From an uncultured Bacteroides sp. (GTDB lineage Bacteria > Bacteroidota > Bacteroidia > Bacteroidales > Bacteroidaceae), in NCBI GenBank assembly GCA_944319875.1, contig CALUFR010000044.1, positions 1-43,541 on the forward strand: a stretch of 43,541 bases of DNA. Direction: 5' to 3'. Positions within the stretch are counted from its first letter, which is position 1; every line of letters begins with the position of its first letter. Below, in pieces: positions 9,781 through 18,703 of the stretch. A model generated the notes under the pieces. That model was given only the letters and a program-made list of their open reading frames with translations. It was not told the DNA's origin and did not search any database. The translations under genes were made by a program, and so were the position numbers.

Positions 9781-11037
9781 TTATTCGTTAATGGCCGCAA
9801 TGCCCGGAAGGATTTTTCCCTCGATGGCTTCGAGCAGTGCGCCGCCTCCCGTTGATACGTAGGATACACCGCTTGCCAGGCCGAATTTGTTGACGCAGGC
9901 AACGGAGTCACCACCGCCCACCAGCGAGAATGCTCCATTCTTTGTAGCCTCTACGATGGCTTCGCCAACGGCGCGTGAGCCGTGTGTAAAGTTCTCGAAT
10001 TCGAATACACCCGTCGGGCCGTTCCACAGAATGGTCTTTGAATTCTTGATGACGTCGGCGAAGAGCTTTTCGCTTTCAGGACCTATGTCGAGACCCTCCC
10101 ATCCGTCAGGAATTTCGTTGACTTTGCAGAACTTCGTGTTGGCGTCGTTCGAGAAGGCGTCGGCAATCTTGGCGTCGGTGGCCAGTACCAGGTTGACACC
10201 TTTTTCTTTGGCTTCCTTCATCAGGTCGAGAGCCAGGTCAAGCTTGTCGTCCTCGCAAATGGAGATACCGATCTTGCCACCCATAGCCTTGGTGAAGGTA
10301 TAAGTCATGCCGCCGGCGATGATGAGGTTGTCCACTTTGTTCAGCAGGTTTTCGATGATTTCGATTTTGGAAGATACTTTCGAACCACCCATGATGGCGG
10401 TAAACGGGCGATGGATGTCGTTCAGCACTTTGTCCACGGCTTTCACTTCTTTTTCTATTAGTTAGCCGAACATCTTGTGATCCTTGTCGAAGTACTTGGC
10501 GATGAGTGCCGTAGAGGCGTGTGCACGGTGCGCGGTGCCGAAAGCATCGTTTACGTAGCAGTCCGCATAAGAGGCCAGTTTCTTGGTGAATTCCTTCTGG
10601 CTTTCCTTTACGGCCTTCTTGGCGGCAGCCTTTTCTTCGTCGGTGGCGTCTTCGGCCAGGCCGCGGGGTTTGCCTTCCTCCTCGGCGTAGAAGCGCAAGT
10701 TTTCCAGGAGCAGTGCCTCGCCCGGTTGCAGAGCAGCGGCTTTCACGGCGGCTTCTTCGCCCATGCAATCGTTGGCAAACTGAACTTCGATGCCCAACAG
10801 CTCGTTCAAGTGTTTCAGGATGTGCTTCAGGGAGAACTTGTCAGCCACGCCTTTCGGACGACCCAGGTGAGAACCGATTATCAAACTGCCTCCGTCGGCC
10901 AAAATCTTCTTCAGGGTAGGAAGAGCGGCGCGCATGCGGGTGTCATCTGTGATGTTGAAATTCTCGTCCAGGGGCACATTGAAGTCCACGCGGACGAACG
11001 CCTTTTTTCCGGCAAAGTTAAACTGATCAATTGTCAT
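9781..11037 (-). pseudogene. pgk: Phosphoglycerate kinase interrupted by an in-frame stop
   Basis: Glycolytic enzyme making ATP from 1,3-bisphosphoglycerate. From ATG 11035-11037 the frame would encode 418 residues, the normal length, and both halves look intact: [41 protein letters not shown] in the N domain; [32 protein letters not shown] and GGGDSVACV in the C domain. A TAA codon at 10462-10464 (residue 192) replaces a Tyr expected in the FGYLMEKE hinge sequence. The frame is unshifted and the protein resumes as [13 protein letters not shown]. The patch around the stop also has rare CTA and ATA codons. Part one is 191 residues; part two could start at GTG 10444-10446 and give 221 residues. 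Point mutation, sequence error or a true split enzyme are all possible. Confidence 0.9.
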
Positions 11038-11086
11038 AATGTTTTTTATTTAAAAGTGTTATGAGTTTTCTTTCTTTACTCGCCCG

Positions 11087-11094
11087 CAAAGTTA
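11087..11094 (-). promoter_or_regulatory. -7 box TAACTTTG for pgk
   Basis: TAnnTTTG match on the minus strand, 49 bp before the pgk start. Confidence 0.6.
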
Positions 11095-11150
11095 GCATTA
11101 TTTTCTGTTATTCGGTGTTGCAAACCGCGTTTTTTTAAGCCTTGATTTGT

Positions 11151-11179
11151 GAAAAAGACTCTTGCGAAAGGCAAAGTCT
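11151..11179 (-). terminator. Probable terminator of the pheS-MFS-nth operon
   Basis: Minus-strand hairpin AGACT-TTGC / GCAA-GAGTCT with one bulge and a five-base loop, followed by TTTTTC. It lies 31 bp after the nth stop. Confidence 0.65.
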
Positions 11180-11210
11180 CGCCAAGCCGGCCGTTATGCG
11201 CCTCTTTGCG

Positions 11211-11867
11211 TCAGGCTTTCTTTCCTGTTGCCTTGTTTTCGTATTCCTTGCAGAGCGCTTTCAAGCCGCAGGTGTCGCATTGGGGGGTACGTGCCTGGCA
11301 GGTGTAGCGTCCGTGCAGGATGAGCCAGTGGTGGGCGATGGGGATGTCGGCCTCGGGGATGTGCTTCGTCAGCTCTTTCTCCACACTTAAGGGAGTGGTG
11401 CAACGCTCGCTCACCAATCCCAGACGGTGGCTGACGCGGAAGACATGGGTGTCCACCGCCATGGCGGCCTTGTTGAACACGACGGATTGGATGACGTTGG
11501 CCGTCTTGCGCCCCACGCCGGGCAGCTTGATGAGGTCTTCCAGCGTGTCTGGCACTTGGCTTCCGAAGTCCTTGACGAGCATCTGAGCCATGCCCACTAA
11601 ATGCTTGGCCTTGTTGTTGGGATAGGACACGCTACGGATGTATTCGAACACCACTTCGGGAGTGGTGGCGGCCAGTGCCTCAGGGGTGGGGAAGTCGTGG
11701 AAGAGGGGAGGCGTAATCTGGTTGACTCGCTTGTCCGTGCATTGAGCCGACAAGATGACGGCTATCAGTAACTCAAAGGGGTTAGCGTAGCACAGCTCTG
11801 TCTCGGCCACGGGGCGGTGTTCCCTGAACCACGCCAATATTTTTTCGTATCGTTCTTTCTTTCTCAT
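11211..11867 (-). CDS. nth: Endonuclease III (DNA glycosylase/AP lyase)
   Basis: Base-excision repair enzyme removing oxidised pyrimidines. 218 residues. The helix-hairpin-helix LPGVGRKTAN carries the catalytic Lys121, followed by Asp139 in VDTHVFR. The C-terminal [4Fe-4S] loop has C190-x6-C197-x2-C200-x5-C206. The start overlaps the MFS stop by 4 bases (ATGA), implying translational coupling in the pheS-MFS-nth operon. Confidence 0.97.
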   Translation of the reverse strand: MRKKERYEKILAWFREHRPVAETELCYANPFELLIAVILSAQCTDKRVNQITPPLFHDFPTPEALAATTPEVVFEYIRSVSYPNNKAKHLVGMAQMLVKDFGSQVPDTLEDLIKLPGVGRKTANVIQSVVFNKAAMAVDTHVFRVSHRLGLVSERCTTPLSVEKELTKHIPEADIPIAHHWLILHGRYTCQARTPQCDTCGLKALCKEYENKATGKKA

Positions 11868-13060
11868 CGTAGTTTGTTTCGGTGATAATGGGGCGCCACT
11901 TTACCGTTGAAATAGAGGGTGGAGACCACCGTGAGGCAGGCGCCGAAGAGATAAGCTTTGTCAAACGTACTGATTTCGGCGATGTAGCCACCCAGTAGCA
12001 TGCCGATGCCGATGCCCACGTCCCAGGACGTCAGATAGGTGGAGGTAGCTGTACCTCGCTGGTTGTTCGGAGCCAGGTTGACGAACAGGGTGTTGTAGGC
12101 GGGAAACATCGTGCCGAATCCGATGCCCAGCATCAGGGCGATGGTGAAGAATGTGATGGTGCATGTCCCGCTATCCCACCGGATGATGTAGACGCACGAG
12201 GCGAGCAGGAAGAAGCTGAGCACCACCAGTATTAGCCCGGCGGAGATGACCTGCGTAATCTTGCCTCTGTCCACCATTCTTCCCGAGAACAGGCGCGACA
12301 CGGCCATGCCCAGCGCCATGAAGGTGAAGAAAAATCCGGTGGAGGCGTCCATGCCGATTTGCCGTGCGTACATGGCCACATAGTTAGTCGTCATGCCATA
12401 AGGGATGGAGAGCAACAGGAGGCTGATGCCGGCCGGTATGCCTTTTAGTAGGAAGAAACGGTCCAGTGAGATGGGATCGCGCTTCACGGGCGGTTTGTAG
12501 GGCGTCTTCACCAACGTGGCGCAGGCGAATCCCGCCAGACACGAGCTTAGCGAGGCGCAGAAAATCCAAGTGTAGCCCACACCTGCGTCATGCAGGAAAA
12601 GACCCGCCATGGGACCGATGGAAATGGCAATGTTGTTGGCCAGTCCGTAGTAACCTAACCCTTCGCCACGCCTCGATGAGGGCATGATGTCGATAACCAC
12701 CGTGTTGCCGCCCACCGTCACCATGCCGAATGATACGCCGTGCACCACGCGCAAGACGATGAAGAGCGTCAGCGTGCCCGCCAGCAGGTAGCCTCCGAAG
12801 ATGCCCGTGAAGATGAAGTAGGCCAGCAGATAGAGAGGCTTGCGTGCAAACGTGTCGAGCAGGTAACCCGAAAAAGGGCGGATGCACAGGGCCGCAATGG
12901 TGTAGCACGACAGGACGAGGCCCATCGTGAACTTGCTTGCCTCGAAGACCTCTGTCAGGTAGAATGGCAGGACGGGCATCATCAGCCAGAAACCGAAGTA
13001 AAGCAGGAAGTTGGCCGCCAGGATGAAGCAATAACTGGGTGTGACGAGTTTGTCTTTCAC
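11864..13060 (-). CDS. Major facilitator superfamily transporter
   Basis: 398 residues with about 12 hydrophobic segments, and the MFS loop 2-3 motif in the form SGYLLDTFARKPLYL (Gly-x3-Asp-x2-Arg-like). The second half carries the equivalent FSGRMVDRGKI. Inner-membrane secondary transporter of the drug/sugar efflux type; the substrate is unknown. It begins 12 bp after pheS and overlaps nth by 4 bases, so the three genes probably form one transcript, without an obvious functional link. Confidence 0.9.
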   Translation of the reverse strand: MKDKLVTPSYCFILAANFLLYFGFWLMMPVLPFYLTEVFEASKFTMGLVLSCYTIAALCIRPFSGYLLDTFARKPLYLLAYFIFTGIFGGYLLAGTLTLFIVLRVVHGVSFGMVTVGGNTVVIDIMPSSRRGEGLGYYGLANNIAISIGPMAGLFLHDAGVGYTWIFCASLSSCLAGFACATLVKTPYKPPVKRDPISLDRFFLLKGIPAGISLLLLSIPYGMTTNYVAMYARQIGMDASTGFFFTFMALGMAVSRLFSGRMVDRGKITQVISAGLILVVLSFFLLASCVYIIRWDSGTCTITFFTIALMLGIGFGTMFPAYNTLFVNLAPNNQRGTATSTYLTSWDVGIGIGMLLGGYIAEISTFDKAYLFGACLTVVSTLYFNGKVAPHYHRNKLR

Positions 13061-13072
13061 GCGATTCTTCTT

Positions 13073-14107
13073 TTATCGGGCTGCTTCGAATTCCTTCAGG
13101 AAGCGGGTGTCGTTTTCCGAGAACATGCGCAAGTCTTTCACCTGATATTTCAGGTTAGTGATGCGCTCGATGCCCATGCCCAACGCATAGCCGGAGTAGA
13201 CTTTGCTATCAATGCCGCAGGCTTCAAGCACATTGGGATCCACCATGCCGCATCCCAGGATTTCTACCCATCCCGTTCCCTTGCAGAAGGGGCATCCCTT
13301 GCCTCCGCAGATGTTACAACTGATGTCCATCTCGGCGCTCGGCTCCGTGAAGGGGAAGTATGACGGGCGCAGACGTATCTTCGTGTCGCTTCCGAACATT
13401 TCCTGTGCGAACAGGAGCAACACTTGCTTCAGGTCAGTGAACGACACGCCCTTGTCTACGTACAGCGCTTCCACTTGGTGGAAGAAGCAATGGGCGCGGT
13501 AGCTGATGGCCTCGTTGCGGTATACGCGTCCCGGGCAGATGATGCGGATGGGGGGCTGGGCGTGCTCCATGGTGCGCACCTGCACGGAGCTGGTGTGCGA
13601 GCGTAGGATGATGTTACGGGTCACGTCACCGGGATTCACGTCCACGAAGAACGTATCCTGCATGTCGCGCGCCGGATGGTCTGCGGCGAAGTTCAGCTTC
13701 GTGTACACGTGCAGGTCATCCTCCACCTCGGGGCCGTCGGCGATATTGAAGCCCATGCGGGCAAAGATGTCGATGATTTCGTTTTTCACGATGGACAGGG
13801 GATGGCGTGTACCCAGCGGAGTGGGGTAGGCGGTGCGGGTCAAGTCCAGTTCGTCCACACCTGTGTCTTGGCCTTCAAACTGTTCCTTCAAGGCGTTGAT
13901 TTTGTCCTGCGCCTTGTTCTTGAGTTCATTCAGTTTCATTCCCACCTCCTTTTTCTGTTCAGCGGGCACGTTACGGAAGTCGGCCATCAGCGCGTTGATG
14001 GCTCCCTTCTTACTGAGGTATTTGATGCGGAGCGCCTCCAGCTCTTCGGCGTTGGAGGCTGTCATTGCTTCCACTTCCTGCAGAAGTTCGTTGATTTTAG
14101 CTATCAT
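13073..14107 (-). CDS. pheS: Phenylalanyl-tRNA synthetase alpha subunit
   Basis: 344 residues from ATG 14105-14107 (MIAKINELLQEVEAM). An N-terminal coiled coil (residues 1-90) binds tRNA-Phe, then the class II catalytic core follows with HPLSIVKNEI, motif 2 around RVYRNEAISYRAHCFFHQVE, and motif 3 GYALGMGIERI. A CNICGGKGCPFCKGTG segment resembles the cysteine-rich insertion found in many PheS proteins. The in-frame extension to 14188 is rejected because the -7 box at 14153-14160 would lie within it. pheT is not adjacent. Confidence 0.97.
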   Translation of the reverse strand: MIAKINELLQEVEAMTASNAEELEALRIKYLSKKGAINALMADFRNVPAEQKKEVGMKLNELKNKAQDKINALKEQFEGQDTGVDELDLTRTAYPTPLGTRHPLSIVKNEIIDIFARMGFNIADGPEVEDDLHVYTKLNFAADHPARDMQDTFFVDVNPGDVTRNIILRSHTSSVQVRTMEHAQPPIRIICPGRVYRNEAISYRAHCFFHQVEALYVDKGVSFTDLKQVLLLFAQEMFGSDTKIRLRPSYFPFTEPSAEMDISCNICGGKGCPFCKGTGWVEILGCGMVDPNVLEACGIDSKVYSGYALGMGIERITNLKYQVKDLRMFSENDTRFLKEFEAAR

Positions 14108-14152
14108 ATCGTGTCGTCTTTTTGAATTTTCGTTTTTTTCTGAAAACACCCG

Positions 14153-14160
14153 CAAAGATA
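14153..14160 (-). promoter_or_regulatory. -7 box TATCTTTG for pheS
   Basis: TAnnTTTG match 45 bp upstream of the pheS ATG. It supports the shorter pheS start. Confidence 0.65.
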
Positions 14161-14202
14161 GAACTTTCTTCTCACATCGGTTCGTCATCTGCGGGAAAGA
14201 TA

Positions 14203-14236
14203 CGAAAAAAGTCCTTGAAGCATGTGCTTCAAGGAC
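14203..14236 (-). terminator. Intrinsic terminator of tRNA-Ala
   Basis: Perfect inverted repeat of 12-13 bp (GTCCTTGAAGCA with its complement, 14211-14236), followed on the minus strand by a run of T. It starts 6 bp after the tRNA 3' end. Confidence 0.85.
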
Positions 14237-14242
14237 TTCGCG

Positions 14243-14316
14243 TGGAGCATAGCGGACTCGAACCGCTCACCTCGACACTGCCAGTGTCGCGCTCTAGCCA
14301 GATGAGCTAATACCCC
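14243..14316 (-). tRNA. tRNA-Ala (anticodon GGC)
   Basis: 74-nt cloverleaf on the minus strand. Acceptor GGGGTAT pairs with ATGCTCC (with G-U pairs), discriminator A. D arm GCTC/GAGC, anticodon arm CGACA-CTGGCAG-TGTCG giving anticodon GGC, a five-base variable loop, and T arm AGCGG-TTCGAGT-CCGCT. The 3' CCA is not encoded. A -7 box lies upstream and a strong terminator downstream. Confidence 0.95.
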
Positions 14317-14357
14317 AAAAGTAAACGTTTGCACAGAGGCTTTCGTTTTTGATGGCG

Positions 14358-14365
14358 CAAAGATA
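14358..14365 (-). promoter_or_regulatory. -7 box TATCTTTG for tRNA-Ala
   Basis: TAnnTTTG match on the minus strand, 41 bp upstream of the tRNA 5' end. Confidence 0.6.
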
Positions 14366-14388
14366 ATGCATATTTCTGAAATAATTGC

Positions 14389-14396
14389 TATGTTTG
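14389..14396 (+). promoter_or_regulatory. -7 box TATGTTTG for the DUF4286-ruvC pair
   Basis: TAnnTTTG match 23 bp before ATG 14420. It argues against the in-frame ATGs at 14366 and 14390 as starts. Lies 23 bp from the divergent tRNA-Ala -7 box. Confidence 0.6.
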
Positions 14397-14419
14397 CAGA
14401 AAAAAATAGCGGAAAATTT

Positions 14420-14725
14420 ATGTTGGTCTATAATACAACTTATCATGTGGAGGACGGACAGGAGAAATACTTCCTCATCTGGATGCGCGAATTCTACCTG
14501 CCCGAAGTGGAAAAAAACGGCACGCTCCGTGCTCCGCGGATGGCTCGTATCCTGAGTCACCGCGAAGAGGGAAGCACGTGTTATTCCGTTCAGTTCGAGG
14601 TGGAAAGCTCGGCCTTGCTCCATCGCTGGCACCGAGAGCAGGGGGTGAAGCTCAACGACGAGATGCTGAGGTTGTTCAAGGATAAGGTTGTGGGATTTCC
14701 CACGTTGATGGAGGTGTTGGAGTGA
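14420..14725 (+). CDS. DUF4286 family protein
   Basis: 101 residues starting [19 protein letters not shown], the usual beginning of this small Bacteroidetes family. It reads as a compact alpha/beta protein with no signal peptide and no cysteine cluster; it has one Cys, in [11 protein letters not shown]. Two upstream in-frame ATGs exist, but the conserved start and the -7 box at 14389-14396 favour 14420. The stop overlaps the ruvC start (GTGA), so it is translationally coupled to a Holliday-junction resolvase; whether it helps in recombination is unknown. Confidence 0.82.
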   Translation: MLVYNTTYHVEDGQEKYFLIWMREFYLPEVEKNGTLRAPRMARILSHREEGSTCYSVQFEVESSALLHRWHREQGVKLNDEMLRLFKDKVVGFPTLMEVLE

Positions 14726-15288
14726 TAGCGCCGGTCAAGGAAAAAATCATTTTGGGCATCGACCCCGGCACCAATGTCATGGGCTACGGTGTGCTTCGCG
14801 TCCGGGGCGCGCGCCCCGAGATGGTGGCCATGGGTGTCATCGACCTGCGCCGCGTGGGCGACACCTACCTCAAGTTGAAGCACATCCACGAGCGGGTGTT
14901 GGGCATCATTGAGAGCTACCTGCCCGACGAGCTGGCCATCGAAGCTCCTTTCTTTGGCAAGAACGTACAGTCCATGCTCAAACTGGGGCGTGCGCAAGGA
15001 GTGGCCATGGCCGCTGCCCTGAGCCGTGACATTCCCATCACCGAGTATGCCCCGCTGAAAATCAAGATGGCTATCACGGGCAATGGGCAGGCCTCGAAGG
15101 AGCAGGTGGCTGATATGCTTCGCCGCATGCTTCACTTCCGCGAGGATGACATGCCAGCCTTTATGGATGCCACGGATGCCATGGCCGCCGCCTATTGTCA
15201 TTATCTCCAGATGGGGCGTCCGGCTGTAGAGAAAGCCTATCGGGGATGGAAGGATTTTGTGGCCAAGAACCCGGACAAGGTGAGATAA
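14722..15288 (+). CDS. ruvC: Holliday junction resolvase RuvC
   Basis: Endonuclease that cuts four-way DNA junctions with RuvAB. 188 residues from a GTG start overlapping the previous stop by 4 bases. RNase H-like fold with the catalytic acidic residues Asp14 (LGIDPGT), Glu74 ([11 protein letters not shown]), and Asp149/Asp152 ([14 protein letters not shown]). [10 protein letters not shown] is the conserved helix after the active-site loop. Length is slightly above the 173 residues of E. coli because of a short N-terminal and C-terminal extension. Confidence 0.96.
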   Translation: MIAPVKEKIILGIDPGTNVMGYGVLRVRGARPEMVAMGVIDLRRVGDTYLKLKHIHERVLGIIESYLPDELAIEAPFFGKNVQSMLKLGRAQGVAMAAALSRDIPITEYAPLKIKMAITGNGQASKEQVADMLRRMLHFREDDMPAFMDATDAMAAAYCHYLQMGRPAVEKAYRGWKDFVAKNPDKVR

Positions 15289-15348
15289 GTAACGGATTGC
15301 ATATAATTTAGATACATATTACATATAAATATAAAAAAGAAGCATGCC

Positions 15349-17346
15349 ATGAAACTGAACGATTTAGTCATTGTTGGTGTAGCGGCGGCGACGGCCGTCG
15401 GCTGCACATCCGCGAAAAACGAGTACGCGTCTTTTGAACTCTACCCTGTACCTTCGGGCAGCCTGACGGAGATGGAGTACACCCCGCAAACCACACGATT
15501 TTCCCTTTGGGCACCTACGGCCGATGAAGTGCGCCTCATGCTCTACGAGGAGGGAGAGGGCGGACACGCTTATCGCACTGTCAGCATGGAGGCGGGCGAG
15601 GAAGGCGTGTGGCACGCCGCGGTGGACGAGGATCTCATGGGGCGCTTCTATACCTTCAATGTCAAGATAGACGACCGCTGGCTGGGTGACACACCCGGCA
15701 TCAACGCTCGTGCGGTGGGTGTAAACGGCAAGCGGGCCGCCATTATTGACCTGCGCGCCACCGATCCTGAAGGTTGGAGCGAAGACCGCCGACCTCCCCT
15801 TCAATCGCCGGCCGACGCCGTCATCTACGAGATGCACCACCGCGACTTCTCCGTCTCGCCTGCGTCGGGCATCGCCCATAAGGGTAAATTTCTGGCTCTC
15901 ACCGAGGAAGGCACCCGCTCTCCCCAAGGATTGTCAACGGGCATCGACCACCTGCGTGAGTTGGGTGTCACCCATGTTCACCTGCTTCCCTCCTACGATT
16001 ATGCTTCCGTGGATGAGACGAGGCTCGATGAAAACCAATACAACTGGGGGTACGACCCTTTGAATTATAACGTTCCGGACGGTTCCTATTCTACCGACCC
16101 CTATGACCCGGCCGTGCGCATCCGCGAGTTTAAGCAGATGGTGCAGGCTCTTCATCGGGCGAGTATCCGCGTCATACTCGACGTGGTTTATAACCATACA
16201 TTCAGCGTGGACGGGAGCAACTTCGAACGCACCGTTCCTGGCTACTTCTATCGCCAGACGCCCGAAGGCACCTATGCCGACGCCTCGGCCTGTGGTAACG
16301 AGACGGCCAGCGACCGCCCTGTGATGCGCAAGTACATGGTGGAGTCTGTTCTCCACTGGGTCAATGAGTACCACATTGACGGCTTCCGCTTCGACCTCAT
16401 GGGTATTCACGACCTTGAGACGATGAACGAGATACGTGCCGCCTTGACGGCTGTAGATCCTTCTATTATTGTTTACGGAGAAGGCTGGGCGGCAAGGGCG
16501 CCCCAGCTCCCGCAAGACTCCCTGGCCATGAAGGCCAATACGCACCGCATGCCTGGCATCGCCGCTTTTAGCGATGAGTTGCGCGACGCCCTTCGTGGCC
16601 CCTTCAACGACAATGCGCAGGGAGCCTTCCTGGCCGGCTTGCCCGGAAGCGAGGAGAGCGTCAAGTTCGGCATCGTGGGCGCCGTGGATCATCCGCAGGT
16701 GCATTACGACTCCGTCAACTATAGCCGTGCCCCTTGGGCCGGACAACCCACGCAGATGATTAGCTACGTCTCCTGCCATGACGACATGTGCCTCGTTGAC
16801 CGTCTCAAAGCCAGCATCCCCGGCCTGACCCCCTCCGAGCTGGCTCGCCTCGACAAACTGGCCCAGACGGCCGTTTTCACTTCGCAGGGTATTCCCTTCA
16901 TCTATGCCGGCGAAGAGGTGATGCGCGATAAGAAAGGTGTCCACAATAGCTTCCAGAGTCCCGACTCCGTCAACGCCATCGATTGGAATCGCAAGGCCTT
17001 GCACGCCGACGTCTTCGCTTACTACAAGGGGTTGATACAGCTCCGCAAAAATCATCCGGCCTTTCGCCTGGGCGACGCCGACTTGGTGCGCCGTCATTTG
17101 GAGTTCCTGCCCGTTGAGGGAACGAACCTCGTGGCTTGGCGTTTGAAGGATCATGCCGGAGGCGATGCCTGGCAGGAGATTGTCGTGGTGCTAAACGCAC
17201 GACTTGAGCCTGCCCGTGTGGCCGTTCCCCAAGGGCGCTATACCATTGTCTGTCGCGACGGCTTGATCAGCGAAGCCGGATTGGCTCGGGTGACCGGTGG
17301 TGAGTTGACGGTGCCTGCCCGGTCGGCTCTCATCGCATGGAAATAA
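15349..17346 (+). CDS. pulA: Type I pullulanase, lipoprotein (GH13 with CBM48)
   Basis: Hydrolyses alpha-1,6 branches of pullulan, starch or glycogen. 665 residues with a lipoprotein signal ending AVGC (Cys19). A CBM48-like domain (residues about 40-130) precedes the catalytic barrel. The pullulanase signature YNWGYDP is at 231-237, region I in VILDVVYNHT, the nucleophile Asp349 in GFRFDLMG, the acid/base Glu378 in YGEGW, and the region IV His-Asp in SCHDD (475-479). No starch-utilisation sus genes are adjacent. The end overlaps the M23 peptidase start by 10 bases. The region before it (15289-15348) is AT-rich with no clear -7 box. Confidence 0.93.
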   Translation: MKLNDLVIVGVAAATAVGCTSAKNEYASFELYPVPSGSLTEMEYTPQTTRFSLWAPTADEVRLMLYEEGEGGHAYRTVSMEAGEEGVWHAAVDEDLMGRFYTFNVKIDDRWLGDTPGINARAVGVNGKRAAIIDLRATDPEGWSEDRRPPLQSPADAVIYEMHHRDFSVSPASGIAHKGKFLALTEEGTRSPQGLSTGIDHLRELGVTHVHLLPSYDYASVDETRLDENQYNWGYDPLNYNVPDGSYSTDPYDPAVRIREFKQMVQALHRASIRVILDVVYNHTFSVDGSNFERTVPGYFYRQTPEGTYADASACGNETASDRPVMRKYMVESVLHWVNEYHIDGFRFDLMGIHDLETMNEIRAALTAVDPSIIVYGEGWAARAPQLPQDSLAMKANTHRMPGIAAFSDELRDALRGPFNDNAQGAFLAGLPGSEESVKFGIVGAVDHPQVHYDSVNYSRAPWAGQPTQMISYVSCHDDMCLVDRLKASIPGLTPSELARLDKLAQTAVFTSQGIPFIYAGEEVMRDKKGVHNSFQSPDSVNAIDWNRKALHADVFAYYKGLIQLRKNHPAFRLGDADLVRRHLEFLPVEGTNLVAWRLKDHAGGDAWQEIVVVLNARLEPARVAVPQGRYTIVCRDGLISEAGLARVTGGELTVPARSALIAWK

Positions 17347-18632
17347 TTTTTAATTTTCAAATCTCAATTAGTAAAGTGTTCAAATTCAATAAAAAGAAAC
17401 TATGGCTCGTGGCACTGCCCTTGTTTACGGTGCTGGCTCTGACCTTGATTTTCCTTCCCGTCGGCCGCGGGGATGGAGAGCCGCTCGACGAAGTGGCACT
17501 GACCGATTCGGCCGAAGTCAACGAACTGGCTTGCCAATATGGCATCCCTTTGGAGCACTATGACGTACGCTACGGCATCGTGCAACCCCGCCAGAGTCTG
17601 GGCACCCTGTTGGGCGAGCATGGCGTGTCCGTGGGCACCGTTCATCGGCTGGGTGAGAAAGCCCGCGGTGTGTTTGATGTCCGTCGCATCCGTGCCGGGC
17701 AGGCTTACGCTGTTTTCCTAAGTAAGGATAGTCTGGCCTGTCCGCGCTTCTTCGTCTACGAGGAAGACCCCAAGAATTACGTTGTTTTCGACCTGCGGGG
17801 CGAGCTCTCCGTTGGGCGCGGGCAGAACCCCTCCGAGTGGCGCGAACAGACGGCCGTCGGACGCGTGGAATCCTCTCTTTGGGTAGCCATGCGTCAGTGT
17901 GGAGCCTCGCCCCAGCTGGCCATCACCCTTTCCCACATCTTCGGGTGGACCATCGACTTCTTCGGCCTCCAAAAGCAGGATGAGTTCCGCGTCATTTACG
18001 AGCAGGAGTACGTGAGTGGAAAAGCGCTTGACCATTTCCGCGTCCGTGCCGCTTCCTTCCGTGCCTCGGATAGTACCTACTATGCCATTCCCTTCGTGCA
18101 GGACGGTGAGGAACTCTATTACAACGAGCACGGTAACAGCCTCGAAGGTGCTTTCCTGAAGGCGCCGCTCGACTTCTACCGCATCTCCTCACGCTTCACC
18201 AATAGCCGCTATCACCCCGTGCTGAAGCGCTACCGAGCCCACCACGGTGTGGACTATGCTGCTCCTGCCGGCACGCCCGTCTATGCCATCGGAAGCGGGA
18301 AGGTCATCGCCAAGGCCTATCAGGCGGGCGGAGGAGGAAACTACGTGAAAATCAGGCATAACTCCACCTACACTACCACCTACATGCACCTCTCGCGTTT
18401 TGCTCGTGGGCTGAAGGTGGGCGCCACGGTGAAGCAGAAGGAAGTCATCGGCTACGTGGGCTCCACGGGGCTTTCTACAGGGCCTCACCTCGACTTCCGT
18501 GTCTATGAGAACGGTCGCCCCGTCAATCCGCTTACCATCAAGTCGCAGCCAAAGAAGCCCATCAGCGAAGCCAACCGCACGGCCTTTCGTCATGTCTGCG
18601 ATTCGCTCGTGCAGCGCCTTCGGGGGATTTAG
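17337..18632 (+). CDS. M23 (LytM-type) metallopeptidase, membrane-anchored
   Basis: 431 residues. One N-terminal membrane segment (KKLWLVALPLFTVLALTLIFLPV), a middle region resembling LysM-like/OapA-type segments, and a C-terminal M23 domain. Zinc/active-site residues visible: His302 and Asp306 (HHGVDYAAP), His351 (MHLSRF), and His384 in GPHLDFRVYENG, where the usual HxH is HxD. Likely a cell-wall endopeptidase or an activator of amidases in the periplasm. ATG 17337 overlaps the pulA stop by 10 bases; a GTG at 17376 would give a cleaner membrane anchor and is a real alternative. Confidence 0.88.
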   Translation: MEIIFNFQISISKVFKFNKKKLWLVALPLFTVLALTLIFLPVGRGDGEPLDEVALTDSAEVNELACQYGIPLEHYDVRYGIVQPRQSLGTLLGEHGVSVGTVHRLGEKARGVFDVRRIRAGQAYAVFLSKDSLACPRFFVYEEDPKNYVVFDLRGELSVGRGQNPSEWREQTAVGRVESSLWVAMRQCGASPQLAITLSHIFGWTIDFFGLQKQDEFRVIYEQEYVSGKALDHFRVRAASFRASDSTYYAIPFVQDGEELYYNEHGNSLEGAFLKAPLDFYRISSRFTNSRYHPVLKRYRAHHGVDYAAPAGTPVYAIGSGKVIAKAYQAGGGGNYVKIRHNSTYTTTYMHLSRFARGLKVGATVKQKEVIGYVGSTGLSTGPHLDFRVYENGRPVNPLTIKSQPKKPISEANRTAFRHVCDSLVQRLRGI

Positions 18633-18703
18633 TTCGCTGCCTATTCAAAGCGTTTGCCTCCTTTTTACACTACAAAAGTAAGACAGAAAAATGTGACACT
18701 ACT

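Noticed and set aside
15309-15320. TATAAT-like sequence before pulA
   Set aside because: Bacteroidetes primary sigma does not use this consensus and the region is simply AT-rich.
15934-17154. 406-codon open frame on the minus strand inside pulA
   Set aside because: Antisense shadow of a clear GH13 pullulanase; no start signal or recognisable domain.
18673-18680. TACTTTTG -7-like box on the minus strand before the ModF-like gene
   Set aside because: It would drive antisense transcription of the M23 gene; no minus-strand gene follows, so a chance match is likely.
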